NCBI GenBank assembly: GCA_036850595.1
Contig: CM072152.1
Coordinates: forward strand, 8,513,640-8,577,639
Reading direction: 5' to 3'
From: Rhyacichthys aspro
Lineage: Eukaryota > Chordata > Actinopteri > Gobiiformes > Rhyacichthyidae
DNA length: 64,000 bases
This document shows positions 35,251 through 47,540 of this stretch, piece by piece. Position numbers and translations under genes: made by a program. The notes below the pieces were generated by a model, which ran no database searches, was not told where the DNA came from, and was given only the letters and a program-made list of their open reading frames with translations. Position 1 is the stretch's first letter, and each line of letters opens with the position of its first letter.

Positions 35251-36715
35251 TGTGATGTTTAGGTTTTCACACCTCCACTTCCAATGAATGTGAAAAAAAT
35301 GGTTGTTAATATGTCTATGTGATGAATAGACCATAATGTCCATAAAGATACTATATAGTTTTGTGGCAGCATCATAAAACATAAGATTTATTTTATTTGT
35401 GTTAAAATGGGAGCTAGAAGCTCATAATCTTTTTTTCTTTTTTTCTTTTTTTTTAATCTTTTCCCATAAACACACACACACACAAACACCACAATATGTT
35501 GATAACAAATAGTAAATCTATAATATGACTGTAAGCCTATTATGTCAATGATTGCAACATTATGTATTTTCTCATTAAAAGGGTCATAGCATTCCTCTAA
35601 TAGTTAAGTCACCAGAGGTATTACTAAGATTGTACACATTCATGAGAGTTCCACATCTGGTGTAATATATTTCTGAGAAGGTTCATTCATTGGTAGGTTA
35701 ACTGAGACAATTATAATCAAACTACTCTAAGTAAAATTACCATCATAATTTTGTATAATTTGATTGGCACACTTGACAAAAGACGATTACAAGTGTATAA
35801 TGGAATAAAACCTTGAGAACTTGTAGAAAATTATTATATTTGATGCTCCACTTAAAGTCTGATTATCTTTAATTGCTGAGACAATAAGCCAAAATGGCTT
35901 TTTGTACATTTTGACTTGCTCTCAGGTCTATTTAACCTGACACTGATGTGAAAATAAAATGCACAGAATTAGAGAAGTGGCCTCTGTGTGAACTACAGTA
36001 TTCACAGTACACCTTTATTGGACCAAGAGTATGTTTTGTTTAAGTCAGTCATAACATTTGAAAGTAAGCAGTTTTCCCAAACTTAAGAAGATTTTCTTTA
36101 CAAATTCAGAGTTGGACAGCTGTTTGCCAAAAACATACATAGCTTAATAGAGTGTATAACATGGGTGTCTCAGTCCCTCTGCTGTGCAACATACTTAGAA
36201 TAAATCCACTGGTGTACAAGTGCCTTTTACCCAAACAGATGCAAGTAGAGGGGCTCTACTCGTGGTAAGACAAGTACATCTAGGCAAAATAGATTCTACT
36301 CCACAGCTTTGAGGATTTTATTGAAGTTTTCTCCTGAGAAATATAAGAAATGTGATTGGGGTTGGCTGACCAAGGACAAAAACAGAGGGAAAGGAGCAAA
36401 GAACAGACTTCTGAGTGAATTTACACTTTAACTTTATTACTGCCTCCCCTCCAGTGACATAATGCATTATGAATAATGCTTACTTGAAAAGAGTATCTAC
36501 AGTGCATTATTTAAGTGTCATAATTGTTATGTTAGGTCTTTCAGATGTTTGTGTGTGGAAAAATACACAGCACAATAAAAAATAACACAGGGCCAAGCCA
36601 TCCCACTGGATGGTGTGCTTTAGGATTGGTCTGGTGCTTTTGGTCATGGAGACATGAAAATCATTCAACCAATGTCCAAAAATAGCCCATCACAAAGATG
36701 TGTTTCATGGAAAAA
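35251..36715. other. AT-rich unique sequence with simple repeats
   Basis: T/C-rich tract at 35429-35457 and (CA)n at 35469-35483. No gene or family recognised. Confidence 0.45.
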
Positions 36716-36965
36716 TGTTCCTTCTAACCCTGTCGTTGTCCACAAGGTTACGGCTAATGCTGCTACCAGCACCTAGAGCTGCTCAAATAATGGCCATAAT
36801 GTCTCTGCTGCTGCTAAAGACACTAATCATCACCAGAGAAAGGAGTCATATTGCTTCTGTGATGTCTGTTTAGTGAAGTGGAGGGAAATAGATAATCAGG
36901 AACAGCATAGCGCCTGTGCAGCATACTTTGCTGAATTATCCAATTAGCCGTGTGCTCAGGATTTT
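36716..36965. promoter_or_regulatory. Candidate conserved regulatory block
   Basis: Repeat-free and of higher complexity than its surroundings, with CCAATTAGCCG (homeodomain core 36941-36947) and several CTGCTGCTGC-like and TAATCATCA motifs. Function inferred from motif density only. Confidence 0.2.
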
Positions 36966-38002
36966 TATTTTAGATTGTTTGGTTATTTTTTTGGTCCTTT
37001 AAGTAGAATTTGTGTGTTGTGTAACTTACTTTAGTCCTGGTCTTAGGAGATAGAGAGGGTTCAAACTAAAAGTATTCAACCTAATCTGTATTTTTAACAG
37101 AAAGGGGCATTGTTTAGTGTGTACACTGAGAAGAAAAATAAATGACTGAAAAACACATTTGAATTACCTTTTTAGAAAAACAAATCTACAGTATCACTTT
37201 AGAAGTTACAAGATGCAACTGTACACTTTTTTTTATACCTAAAGGCCTTTATCTTCTCATCTTCACCACTTTTATCATCAAATCTTCAACCAAAACCACT
37301 TCCTGTACTCAAACGTAACGACTGGGTTCAAAGGTAAACTTTGCTTGGACACATATGGATCTACAGAGTTTTAGGGAACTTATGGTCCAACTGCTTCCTG
37401 CCTACTGAACTAAATCTATTCTCAAATCACTATCAATTCTCTTGGTGTATCTATTTTTGTGCTGAATATTACAGGAGAAGTACTATTACTAAAAGATACA
37501 TAACTTGTTCCCATCCTGCCATATGCTGCTTCACCACAGCGGAGTAGGAGGATGAAATTTAGATTTGTTTCTGGCTGTTTGTGTTTTAAAGCATGCTGAG
37601 GCTTGATAAAAAATTCAAGGTTTCTGGAGTGATTTGAATAAGTGGAATAGCTCTGGAGTGTTAGGGAGTGTGATGATGCGTGACCCTGAAATGGCTCGAG
37701 GGTTAGTGAGCTTGTTCCTGGGAAGCAGCAGAGCAGATATAAGAGACCACAGTGTGTGTTGACACAGTGGTTGGTGTACTCTGCTCCAAAATTTCCCCTT
37801 CACCATCTCTGTTTCTCTTTGCCTTCTGCATGTGGCCTCATCTGGGCAAAAAGGGGAGAGCGAATTATTTTTGGGGTATTTTTTATGTTAACAAGATGGC
37901 ATGTTGACAAACTCAGATGGTTTGAATGTAAAGTTATCAGACAGAAGATGCAATAAGTAGGTGAACAGTTTTTTCAAAAGACTTATTAAAGAAAAAAAAA
38001 AT
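36966..38002. other. Unique AT-rich sequence, nothing recognised
   Basis: Small open frames (37341-37547, 37615-37806) without domains. Confidence 0.4.
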
Positions 38003-38004
38003 AT

Positions 38005-38035
<31 letters not shown>

Positions 38036-38038
38036 TTT
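38003..38038. repeat. (TTTA)n microsatellite
   Basis: About nine tandem units. The predicted 61-aa frame across it is a translated repeat. Confidence 0.95.
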
Positions 38039-40233
38039 GACCAAAGCAGATGCATTTTTTTTATTGTTGTAGCACACATTTTCAACACCTGTCCATACAC
38101 TACAATTATTTTTAAGCATTTCAATGGGACACAACAAGAAATTTAATTAATTAATGGCACATTTAATTAATTATTTAATGATGTATTTATTTAATTTTGG
38201 CACTTTTAATCCTCCATAAAGACATAGCAAATCAGTACGTAAAAAATATATTTAAAAAAATAAGAACAACTCAAAGTTTGTGCCCAATACAGTTACCTGC
38301 CAACAAACCAAAAAACAACAACATTTTCTCTGACAATATGATTGATTAAGTGGGATTTGACACTCTCACTGTTTGGTCTGACTTTCCAGTTTGCTTTGAA
38401 CCAAATCTTCAGGTGTGAAAGCTCCAGCAGCTGCTTTTTGGTTCAGCAAAATGAGGTGTTCTCATTCAGGACCAAATTTAACCGAGATCTGGTTCTTTTG
38501 TCGTGTGAAAGTGTTTGTTTTAGCATGTCATTTTATTAACATAAGAAACTAAGATGCAGACAGTTCTGTTAATGTCCCAACGTGGCGCATAAGTGACAAG
38601 TAGAATCATCTTGTTTTGACAACATGCCTCCACATTTTATTCTGTTTTCTTTCTGAGTGCATGCTTTTAAATTTTTCATTGTAGATGTGTTCCTGTTGGC
38701 AGTTCATCAACAAGATTTCAGACCAAAACAAGTGTTGACATAATGCCAACTGTCTTATTGTCTAGACTCATTTTTCTGTCTTTAATATAGATAGTACATT
38801 GTTTTCCGGTGAGCACACAAGCCTCGGACATGTATGTAAGAAATTGATTTTGTTTCTTAATGTGTTAATGGCATGTCCCTACAGGCATCAAGTAGACACT
38901 GCCAAAAATGACACCTTTAAATCATATTCAAATTTGTTGATCCAAATCCAAAAAGATGAAATGCACTGAACTTTGAAGAGACCATGTTGAGAAACCAAAT
39001 AAATTCCAAGAGCTGAATGTCCCCTCAGGCAAAAAGTGAAGAGTTTTGATTTTTTTTTTGCTGAACAGCAGATACAAGACCTGGCACTGGACCCTGTTTG
39101 CCATTTAAGTCCATCAATTCATGGCGTGGTGTAAAGCCAAATAAACAACCGACAAAGCGCTACAGAATACCAAGGGTTACCCAAGTATTTCCTGGTTGGA
39201 TTGCTGCAGGTGTAGAAAAGCCAACTTAAGACATAGAAAACAACAACACTCAATCATTCAGTGAGTGGTGGACAGACATTTTGGCATCCCCAGCTTTTTA
39301 ATAATTCATGACAGATGTCTGGCACAGAAACCAAAGTGTGGGGTCATTCTGAGGGGAATAGAACAGCCCTCCAAACAAAAGTAAAGTGCAATCTTTGAAT
39401 ATAAACTTTGATTTATTAAGCTACAATAATCATCCAAAAGATTAATGTTGTAATTCTTTTACCTATTTAGGTTCGTGTTTGTGGTGACGATGGTTGGTTG
39501 GTCTCTCCAAAAAAGGAGCCAGGAAGCCAGCGTTACATTTTAAATCTTCTAAGACAGCGTAGAAATGGTAACACATTAGTTTAGAGAAGAGGTCTGGCAT
39601 CATGAAGGAACACTGTAATGCTTGTTGACGCTTCATTGCATCATTACAGTATTTAGTCTGAAGTGCTGTAAGTGGAAAAAGGTTTTAGCACATTTTCCAA
39701 ACTGCCTTTTCGCTCTTGAGCACTCATAAGGACAGTTAGTCGCACGGGTAAGTGTAAGCTGTGACGTGCGACTGAATAATGCTGCAGTAAACAGGTTTTG
39801 GTGGTCCGTTAAGAAACAGCAGTGGAAAATTACATCTTGTGTTTACAAAGACAATATATTTCACGTCGCATCTTTCCAAATTTATCTTTACATGTGCTGT
39901 TGTTTGTGCCGGTCCACTGAACTAAACTAAACGCCGACATGTGTTTCTTTGTAATTCGATCTAGTCTAACGAGGATTCCCGCTTCTGCTTCTGCGTCCGA
40001 TTGTCTGTGCATTTATGTGTGTAATTACTTTGCTGCTGTATACGGTTTATCAAATGAGAACCGCCCATCACAGATGTTTGAGGAAATGAAGTTGCTGATA
40101 CCTTTAGGAAACAGAAAGGTAAATTCTGGTAAGTCACTGTTACTTTGATTGTTCACTGCGGCGTTCTCATTTCAGCACCTCCTGCGGATGTTCCGTTCTG
40201 CTGAAAAGAATGAATCTCATTTGTCTGCACATT
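38039..40233. other. Unique sequence, nothing recognised
   Basis: AT-rich; no recognised repeats. Short overlapping frames at 39830-40148 show no domain. Confidence 0.4.
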
Positions 40234-40241
40234 GAAAATTG

Positions 40242-40993
40242 GGTAACACTTTAGATTACGGCCCAGTACTTCCCGGTTACTTATGGTGTATTTACAGCGT
40301 AAGTTCTCTTGTTACTTAAGGTGTAATTACAGCGCAAGTTTTTCAAGGACACAAATTGTAATTGAGGGGTATGGCCTGTAATTAAGGGGTACAGAGTGTA
40401 ATTAAGGGGTACAGAGTGTAATTAAGGGGTACAGAGTGTAATTACGTTAATTAAGTTCCCCCAGAAAAAAAACAAAAACTTTTTTTTTTTAAGTTCCCCA
40501 AGAAAAAAAATAAATATTTTTTTTCTGGGGAACTTAAAAAAAATTATATATATATATTTTTTTTTTTTTCTTGGGGAACTCCAAAAAAGAATTATTTTTT
40601 TTTCTGGGGAACTCAAAAAGAATTATTTTTTTCTTGGGGAACTTCAAAAAAAATGTTGTTTTTTTTCTGGGAAACTTAAAAAAAAGTTTTTTGGGGGGGG
40701 AACTTAAAATTTTTTTTTTTTTCTTGGAGAACTTCAAAAAAAAAAAAAAAGGTTTTTCTGGGGAACTTAAAAAAATATATATTTTTTTCCTTGGGGAACT
40801 TAAAAATTATTTATTTATTTTTTTTCTGGGGGAACTTAATTAACCTAATTACACTCTGTACCCCTTAATTACACTCTGTACCCCTTAATTACAGGCCATA
40901 CCCCTTAATTAGAATTTGTGTCCTAGAAAAACTTACGCTGTAAATACACCATAAGTAACCGGGAAGTACCGGGCCGTAATCTAAAGTGTTACC
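40242..40993. mobile_element. Foldback hAT-type element (752 bp)
   Basis: The octamer GAAAATTG is present exactly at 40234-40241 and 40994-41001, an 8-bp TSD. The ends GGTAACACTTTAGATTACGG and its complement begin inverted arms of roughly 165-225 bp. The left arm has three copies of the 20-bp unit AATTAAGGGGTACAGAGTGT (40380-40439), the right arm two (40851-40890). The left arm also has an extra diverged 35-bp unit (40306-40340). The centre (about 40456-40840) is an array of CTKGGGGAACTT-type units embedded in A and T runs. No transposase; all open frames here are low-complexity artefacts. Confidence 0.9.
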
Positions 40994-41001
40994 GAAAATT
41001 G

Positions 41002-41310
41002 CTTTGTAATCCAAAACTAATTATAATTTTGATACATATATTATGGTCTTTGTAGTATTTTGAAGATACTGGACTCTTACATGACAATGCCACATTTTTG
41101 CAGTCGATTGCAGCAGAAAGGTGTGAGTCCTGACAAAGGTCATGTTTTCCAGAGCGTTCATTCAGAAAGTGTGAATGTGTAGATCTATTCATTCTTTAGT
41201 CTTCTTTATGTCTTGCAGTGTTAGCTTAATTAGTTTGATTTCAGAAATAAAATGAAGGCTGTCAATGTAATCATAGAATAAAATAGGCCAACAATATATA
41301 CATTAGATGA
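41002..41310. other. Unique sequence, nothing recognised
   Basis: Short interval between two transposon insertions. Confidence 0.4.
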
Positions 41311-41420
41311 AGTCTAGTTTTAGTCGACTAAATATCATAAGAATTTTGTCGACTAACGTATGAATGCATTTTCAGCGTCACTACTAACCTTTTATAGCAT
41401 TGTATTGAGGTCTGAATGTG
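41311..41420 (+). mobile_element. Partial copy of the 41709 hAT family
   Basis: Contains AGTTTTAGTCGACTAAATAT, ACTACTAACC and TATTGAGGTCTGAATGTG, the last shared exactly with 41933-41950 in the intact element and in the same orientation. Both termini are missing. Confidence 0.55.
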
Positions 41421-41708
41421 ATAGAGAGATTAGTGTTATAAGTCAGCCTTCATGGAGCCAAAACTCACAGATCCCATGGTCCATTATTGCTATTGTTTCT
41501 GGACTGAAACCAAGTCATGATGAAAAGGAAATACTGACCTTGCATTTTAATCTGTCCATTAGTGATTTGGAAATGTGTGGCCAGCCAATCTCAGACACAT
41601 TACATGCATCCTCTTGAGTCCACATTGGATTCCTTCCAAATTTCCCTCTTCATTCAAGTCCACTAGCTTCTTTTTGGTTAAAACAGTGCTTTTTCTGATT
41701 GTTCACCT

Positions 41709-42111
41709 CAGTGTTAATTTTGACAGAAAATTTTAATTTAGTTTTAGTCTTAGTTTTTTGACTAAAATGCAGTTTAGTTTTAGTCATAATTTAGTCATCT
41801 AATCCTTATCAGTTTTAGGCTATATACACATTTCTACTTTAGATCTAGACAACTCAAATTTAATTTTTTTTTTTTTTTCTTAAGTACTAATTTCTGCCTG
41901 AATGAAATGAAACTACTAACCCATTAGGCCTGGTATTGAGGTCTGAATGTGCAGTACAAACAGATTGTTCATTTTCGTTTCATCCTTATTCAAGTGTTGA
42001 TACATTTAGTCAGAGTTTTTGTTCTCATTAATTACTTTTTGTTTCATTTTCGGACTCAAAAATATGCTGTTGAACAATGACGAAAATTATTTGTCAACAA
42101 ATTTAACACTG
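41709..42111 (+). mobile_element. Non-autonomous hAT element with perfect TSD
   Basis: GTTCACCT occurs exactly on both sides (41701-41708, 42112-42119). The termini CAGTGTTAATTTTGACA and, complemented, CAGTGTTAAATTTGTTGACA are imperfect inverted repeats. The TTTTAGTC-rich interior is typical of a repeat I recognise from fish genomes. No coding capacity. Confidence 0.85.
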
Positions 42112-42119
42112 GTTCACCT

Positions 42120-42375
42120 AAAAACACAGCACCACTGATAAAGCAGCTCTTTTTAACACACGCCAGAATGGATACCCACCTCAACAGAGATCCTATTCAC
42201 ACAACCCTGAGTGATACCCAGTTAAAAAAGGCCTGGTGTGATTTGTCCTGCTCTACTCCTGCAGGATAGAGGAAAGGCAACAGACCGACAGACAGTGACA
42301 GACAGCGAGCAGCATGTCGAGGGGGTCGGGGGCTGAACGAGCAAAAATGAGCCATCTATCTCCCCCCCCCTACAG
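42120..42375. other. Unique sequence preceding a possible exon
   Basis: No repeat recognised; ends in a C-rich tract and AG. Confidence 0.35.
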
Positions 42376-42484
42376 CTGTTCGACATCTGCTGCGCGCCAA
42401 TCACAGCTCAGGGAACAGAAGTGCCGTACGCCAGACGAACAGAAAGTGGGAGCAGGAGAATGCTTGAAGTTGCCTAATGGGAAA
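42376..42484 (+). other. Possible exon, weak
   Basis: Preceded by an acceptor-like CTATCTCCCCCCCCCCTACAG and followed by AAA/GTGAGT (donor at 42485). The 109 bases are open in the frame of the 95-aa frame starting at 42314 (translation includes EQKCRTPDEQKVGAGECLKL). No domain recognised and no branch point obvious. CpGs (TGCGCGCC, CCGTACGCC) are above background. Confidence 0.2.
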
Positions 42485-44047
42485 GTGAGTAGGAACGAGA
42501 GTGGGATGGAGATGCTCGACAGAAGAACCAAAGTTAGGAACAAGCAACAACAGCAAATTAGAAGTGAAGTGTTCCAGAGAATATGTTTCATTCTCAAATA
42601 GTGAAGGTTGCTTGCTTCAAATACTTTGTTGGATGGACAAAAAGATAAAAGAGAGGATAAGAAAACAAAATGGTGACCAATAAATGTGTGAAATGCAAGT
42701 CACTTTTACTGAGATTTTGTCAATCCATCCATTATTTTATTGTTGTTGTTGTTATTGTATGTTGTTCAGGGGGAAATGTCTCCTAAAGCAAACAAATTGT
42801 CTTATGATTGTGAACAGAACAGGGCACACTAGCTCACTGGGTTGGCAGGGTGTAGACTAATCCTGTGCAAATCATTCAACAGTTAAAGGCAGGTACATCC
42901 ACAACCCAATTCCCAATGGGGACACTCAGGTGTATGGCAATTCAATGGGGTTTTGACAAAATCATTTGAAATGGTTAAAATAGTATGAAAAAAACAACAA
43001 CAAAGCATGCATCATGTAGAGGTTTTCATAATGGGACCTCTGTGACCTCTTTTTTGTTACTTGATGTGCACACGAGGTGTCTGGAGAGAAAAAAAAAAGA
43101 AATGTCACAATAAAATACATTTGAAAACAGTGTGGAAAATGCTTTCAAAATGTCAGTCGAGTGATCTACGCTAAAGCTTTCTTCACATTGTGCTCTGAAA
43201 GATTCTTTAGTGTTTTCTCTGTCATTGTCATTGAGCTGTTCAAAGTCCACCAAACTTAGCTACAAAGATTTTTTTAGGTTATGTGTTCTCCATTTCTCTA
43301 GTTTTGTTCTTTGACTGTGAACTGAGTCTTACACTTTTTGCTTTTTTTTTTTAGAAACATTCTTGGTTGAGCTTTTTAGGCTCTACATTGTATTTTTGTG
43401 CAACTTTGGAAATGTGAGATCTTGTACTATATTCTTTATAGCTTTTGTGACAATAGAGAGGCAGGATTCTTTTATATTGTCGTGATGTGACATTTGTGAA
43501 TCATGAATGTTATTCTTTGGCAAAAATGGAGGTTAAAAAAGCACATCTTCTCAAGGCAGCTGCACCAGTGTCTTTGATGCATGTTGCGCTAAACCATGTC
43601 AACCTTTAAATGATTTTCAGATTCATTCAACCTGCAGAAAATGTTATCAATGAAGATAAATAACTGTAATTGAGTTTAAGCTGCATTCACAAACGTTTTA
43701 CTTGTTTGCAGATGTCTCCTCAACAGTGTTTGCAGAGCATTATTATATTCCACCAAAAACAAGATGTCTCCAGACTGGGTTTTCCTGTAGTTAATCCACA
43801 AAGCCCTTTTCGCACATTACTTTGCTCTGCTGTAAAGTGTTCTTAGTGCACTTATTTGTTACATAAAGTGCACTGACTTGTTCTACATTGCTGTGTTCTG
43901 TATTCGCCCACACTACACCACACATATGCTTTAAAAAAGTCAACAAATTTCACTCCATCTGTACATGAAACAAACTTGTTTGAGCAAAATATTAACCTCT
44001 CTAAAATAACGCATAAATGACAAGTGCATGTTAAAGTCATTAAGTTG
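42485..44047. other. Unique AT-rich sequence, nothing recognised
   Basis: No repeats of the recognised families. Minus frames 43026-43253 and 43852-44040 have no domain. Confidence 0.4.
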
Positions 44048-44055
44048 CTTTAGTT

Positions 44056-44607
44056 CACACATGTCAAACTCAAGGCCCGGGGGCCAAATGCGGCCCTTTG
44101 CAATGTTTTATGTGGCCCTCCAATGTATTTTTGTAGGTGATATTTTCGGCACTAGGTTTTAATTGGATTTGAACAAGATTAATTGGTTAATGAAAATCTT
44201 AAACAAGTTTTTGCTACAAAGCTATATAATCTGCACAAAACCAAATAAAACCTGTTAAACTACATCTAAAATCTGTTCAAGGTCCTGCTCAAATCCGACA
44301 AAAACCTGTACAAATCCATCTAAAACCTATTCGTATCATATAAAACATGTTCAAATTCAACTAAAACCTGCTCAAATCCATCTAAAACCTGTTCAAATAT
44401 AACTTAGACCTGTTCAAATCCAACTAAAATCAGTTACCATAAACTGAGGAAAATAATAGTTAAAGATAACTTTAGTACAACTCAAATGAAGATGAACTCT
44501 CACATTCAAAATTTAATAAAAGCTTCCCAAGGGCCACCATCTTCGGCCCCTAAAAGGATTCTTATTAACGCTCACGGCCCCTCACCACTTTGAGTTTGAC
44601 ACCACTG
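44056..44607 (+). mobile_element. Non-autonomous hAT element, copy 3
   Basis: CTTTAGTT flanks the element exactly (44048-44055 and 44608-44615), confirming an 8-bp hAT-type TSD. Ends CACACATGTCAAACTCAAGG and GAGTTTGACACCACTG. Longest copy (552 bp), with about nine to ten units of the 20-21-bp array between about 44236 and 44450. The perfect TSD suggests the youngest of the three insertions. Confidence 0.9.
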
Positions 44608-44615
44608 CTTTAGTT

Positions 44616-45595
44616 TGAATAAAATCAGACTTTTGCATGTGTGTTTTTTGTGTGTTAATGTCTGGTCTGTAAGTGCCATTCTATAAATATCACAACACGA
44701 GCTCCATGATCAGGGTCTTGGTTCACTTCCTACTGAACTCTGGTACGGTTCAATTCAAATGTAACCCCATCAACAGACCTACGACATCTAAAACAAGCAC
44801 AAACAGGAAGAGCATCATAAATTGTCACTGAAAACATCACATAACTTTTAGCTTTCCCGAGAGCAATATTGTTCATCAACAAATCAAACGAGGAGCACTG
44901 TGGAGGTAAAACGTTTTTGAAAAAGGTTTAATACATCCATTGCTCAATCCAGCAGGACATTTAGGCTCAGTGAGGTCTGTTGCACACATAGATGCTGTAA
45001 ACAATCAGGACTTTATCCACACAGCACCATCTAGTGTTTTTCTTTGTAGTAAATGAATTAATGATTATATATTAATATAGACTGGTTTTGTAGCATTTAA
45101 CGCTAAACAGTATAATCTTGTACAGGGGAGTGAAAAGTTTTGGGCTTGTTTAAACAGAATAAAAATATGTCACATGTCAAAATAAATGCATAAATATATC
45201 TTCTATCTAATTCACACTTAGATAAAATGTGTTTTCACTAGCCATCTTCCCCAAGTTATCCTTTCCCTTTAACAGAAATGGTATTCTTCTGTTTGTCTTC
45301 CATGCTGTAATGCATCTCAGATCATACATAGAGTATATTAGATCAACTTTGAAGATGAAGGCAAACATATTTCATACCTGACATGTTTTACTGTAATACA
45401 AACCCTATTAGCTCCTAAACCTACCCAAAATGTGTTACCTTAGTCCCTGCGTTAACACTGATTTCGGAGTCTTGGAAACTATGGAGTGCAATAAACATAG
45501 ATTACACTGAGCTGTTGGGATTTACAATGTCTTTCATTCAGATTAATTAAAATGTAATATGTTTTTCCTCAACTTACACCAGCCCTAAATGCATT
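44616..45595. other. Unique sequence, nothing recognised
   Basis: No repeats or coding signals seen. Confidence 0.4.
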
Positions 45596-45870
45596 TTCGA
45601 TGAAGACACTGTTACTTACAATCTAATAAGCCAAATGAAGCCATATATCTGGATAAGCGTTATGTCAGCTGAGCAGTTGCGAGACTGGCAGCTTGTTCCT
45701 CTTTAATTGGGGAAAACGCCATATTTTAATTAGACAGAGTCTTGCTCGGCTTGCACAATGGCTCCTCACCTGTGAGTCTAATTACATCATGTCTTGCTCC
45801 AGGCACTGTTTAACTTAAATATAGAACACTGGGGTATAATAACAAGTGGCGTAATGGAAATGTGTTGAGT
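45596..45870. promoter_or_regulatory. Candidate developmental enhancer
   Basis: Dense homeodomain cores in repeat-free sequence: TTTAATTGG (45702-45710), TTTAATTAG (45725-45733) and CTAATTAC (45778-45785). A TGTCAGCTGA composite of a Meis-like half site and an E-box lies at 45663-45672, and a CACCTG E-box at 45767-45772. Typical of deeply conserved enhancers, but conservation was not tested. Confidence 0.35.
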
Positions 45871-47540
45871 CCCTTAGCATAACACAAATAGTCGTAAAAC
45901 TGCTAAAACTACAAGAGGGCTGTACAGAGCGTTAACATGATTTAAACTGGTTGCAGTGGGGCCGAGCAGTGTTGAGAATGGCTTCAAAACTAGATTAGTC
46001 ACCTAAGTTGAATAGCAGGGAATAATGTCCAAATCACGGTGGCAGGAAGTGGTGAAATTGCAAAAGCTGCTCTAAAGGCAGAAGAAGGAAAGGGCTGCTG
46101 TGAACCTGGCTCAGAGGAAAGGCAAATCTGTACATATAAATTCTGAAGAGTGGAAATTTCCTAAGTGAGCTTGAGAAAGTATGCCAGACGTCTATAGGTG
46201 AAAAAAGATGACCACCAGTGCTGTAGGAAAACATTTTCATTTCGTGAAGTGTCATTTGTATGGGCTGAGGATGAAAGCTGTAAACTAGCCGACAGTCAAA
46301 ATGAGTACTATATGGTGGCACTTTATGTTCCTGCTGTTATTGTCTTATGTGCACGATCATTAGAGAAATCATTAGCCTCGGGTTCATGTCATAAAGTTCC
46401 ATATGTATACTTTCAAACAGCCAAGTCCACAGCAACAAGTCGAAGTCCACACCATAAGTCTATTACACACATTTTTTCCATTTGGTATTGGTAAAAAAAA
46501 AAAAAAATTAATGACTTATAGCCACATGAAAGGATGTCCTATAAAGACATCTTGACAACAAGAGACAAACTGTATGATTGTGATACCGTTGTAGTTTTAT
46601 TTAATGAATCGATGAATCTGGAAATCTATACCAGAGATCTAATATTAATAAGGAATGAGTACTAGTGGTTAAAAAATCTAACCGTGAGGCCTATTGTCAT
46701 ACGCTAAACATGAAACAATAAAATGTGTTTGCATATTACATTGATATCCTCCCTTTGCTTATTTTTTAAATTGTCTGTAAAGTCCTATATTTGTGCAAAA
46801 AGCCGAACTATTGTCAGACACACGTTCACAGTGCAGAGTTCTAGGTCTGAACTGAGACCACCTCTTGGTCTTAAAGTCTGAAATAAACTGTAAATGTGAA
46901 AGTGATTTCAACCATTTCTTCCTCAAATCTTACAAAATGTATATAAAAGTATTTAAAAAGTTTTTTAATTGAGCTCAAACACAAGTACGTATGTGTGGAA
47001 TGGTACTAGTAAGGAAGAAGCAACGCCTTTAAGTAAACATGATTAGGCAGCTAAACTAAACCAGTTTTAAACACTGTTGCTGCTATAAATGATCCGATAA
47101 AATATTCACAACACAAAACACAATTTCACATCATTTAAGTTTCAAGATGTGGTATGGAAATAAAGCAATACTGAATTAAAAAAAAAAAAAAAAAGTAGTC
47201 CCGTAGTTTTTCTCTTCATGTTTGCAGATGTGGTAAAACAAGTAATTCCTCAATGCATTTTACTCTGAGAAGCTGTGCACGGCCTGAATTTACCCCAAAA
47301 TGTCTTTATCAGGTCTATCAATTTGTGCTGAAGCAAGCAAGGGCACACTCTTATTATTTATAGCTGTGTGGTAAACTGTATTTCATAGCTGAGTTGTCTA
47401 ATGTAGTTGGTTGCAAAATGGGGGAAATTTATGGACCATCACTATCTGTAAACAATCAGTGAAATATGTTTATATTGTTGTTTAGCTCACTGACACATAT
47501 GCACTTCATTATCCCGTCAAGATTTATGATATTTTAATCC
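45871..47540. other. Unique sequence with poly-A tracts
   Basis: A runs at about 46494-46507 and 47178-47194. Frames at 46034-46494 have no recognised domain. Confidence 0.4.

Noticed and set aside
40422..40843. Four open frames rich in Lys, Phe and Gly
   Set aside because: They translate homopolymers of the foldback element and have no protein-like composition.
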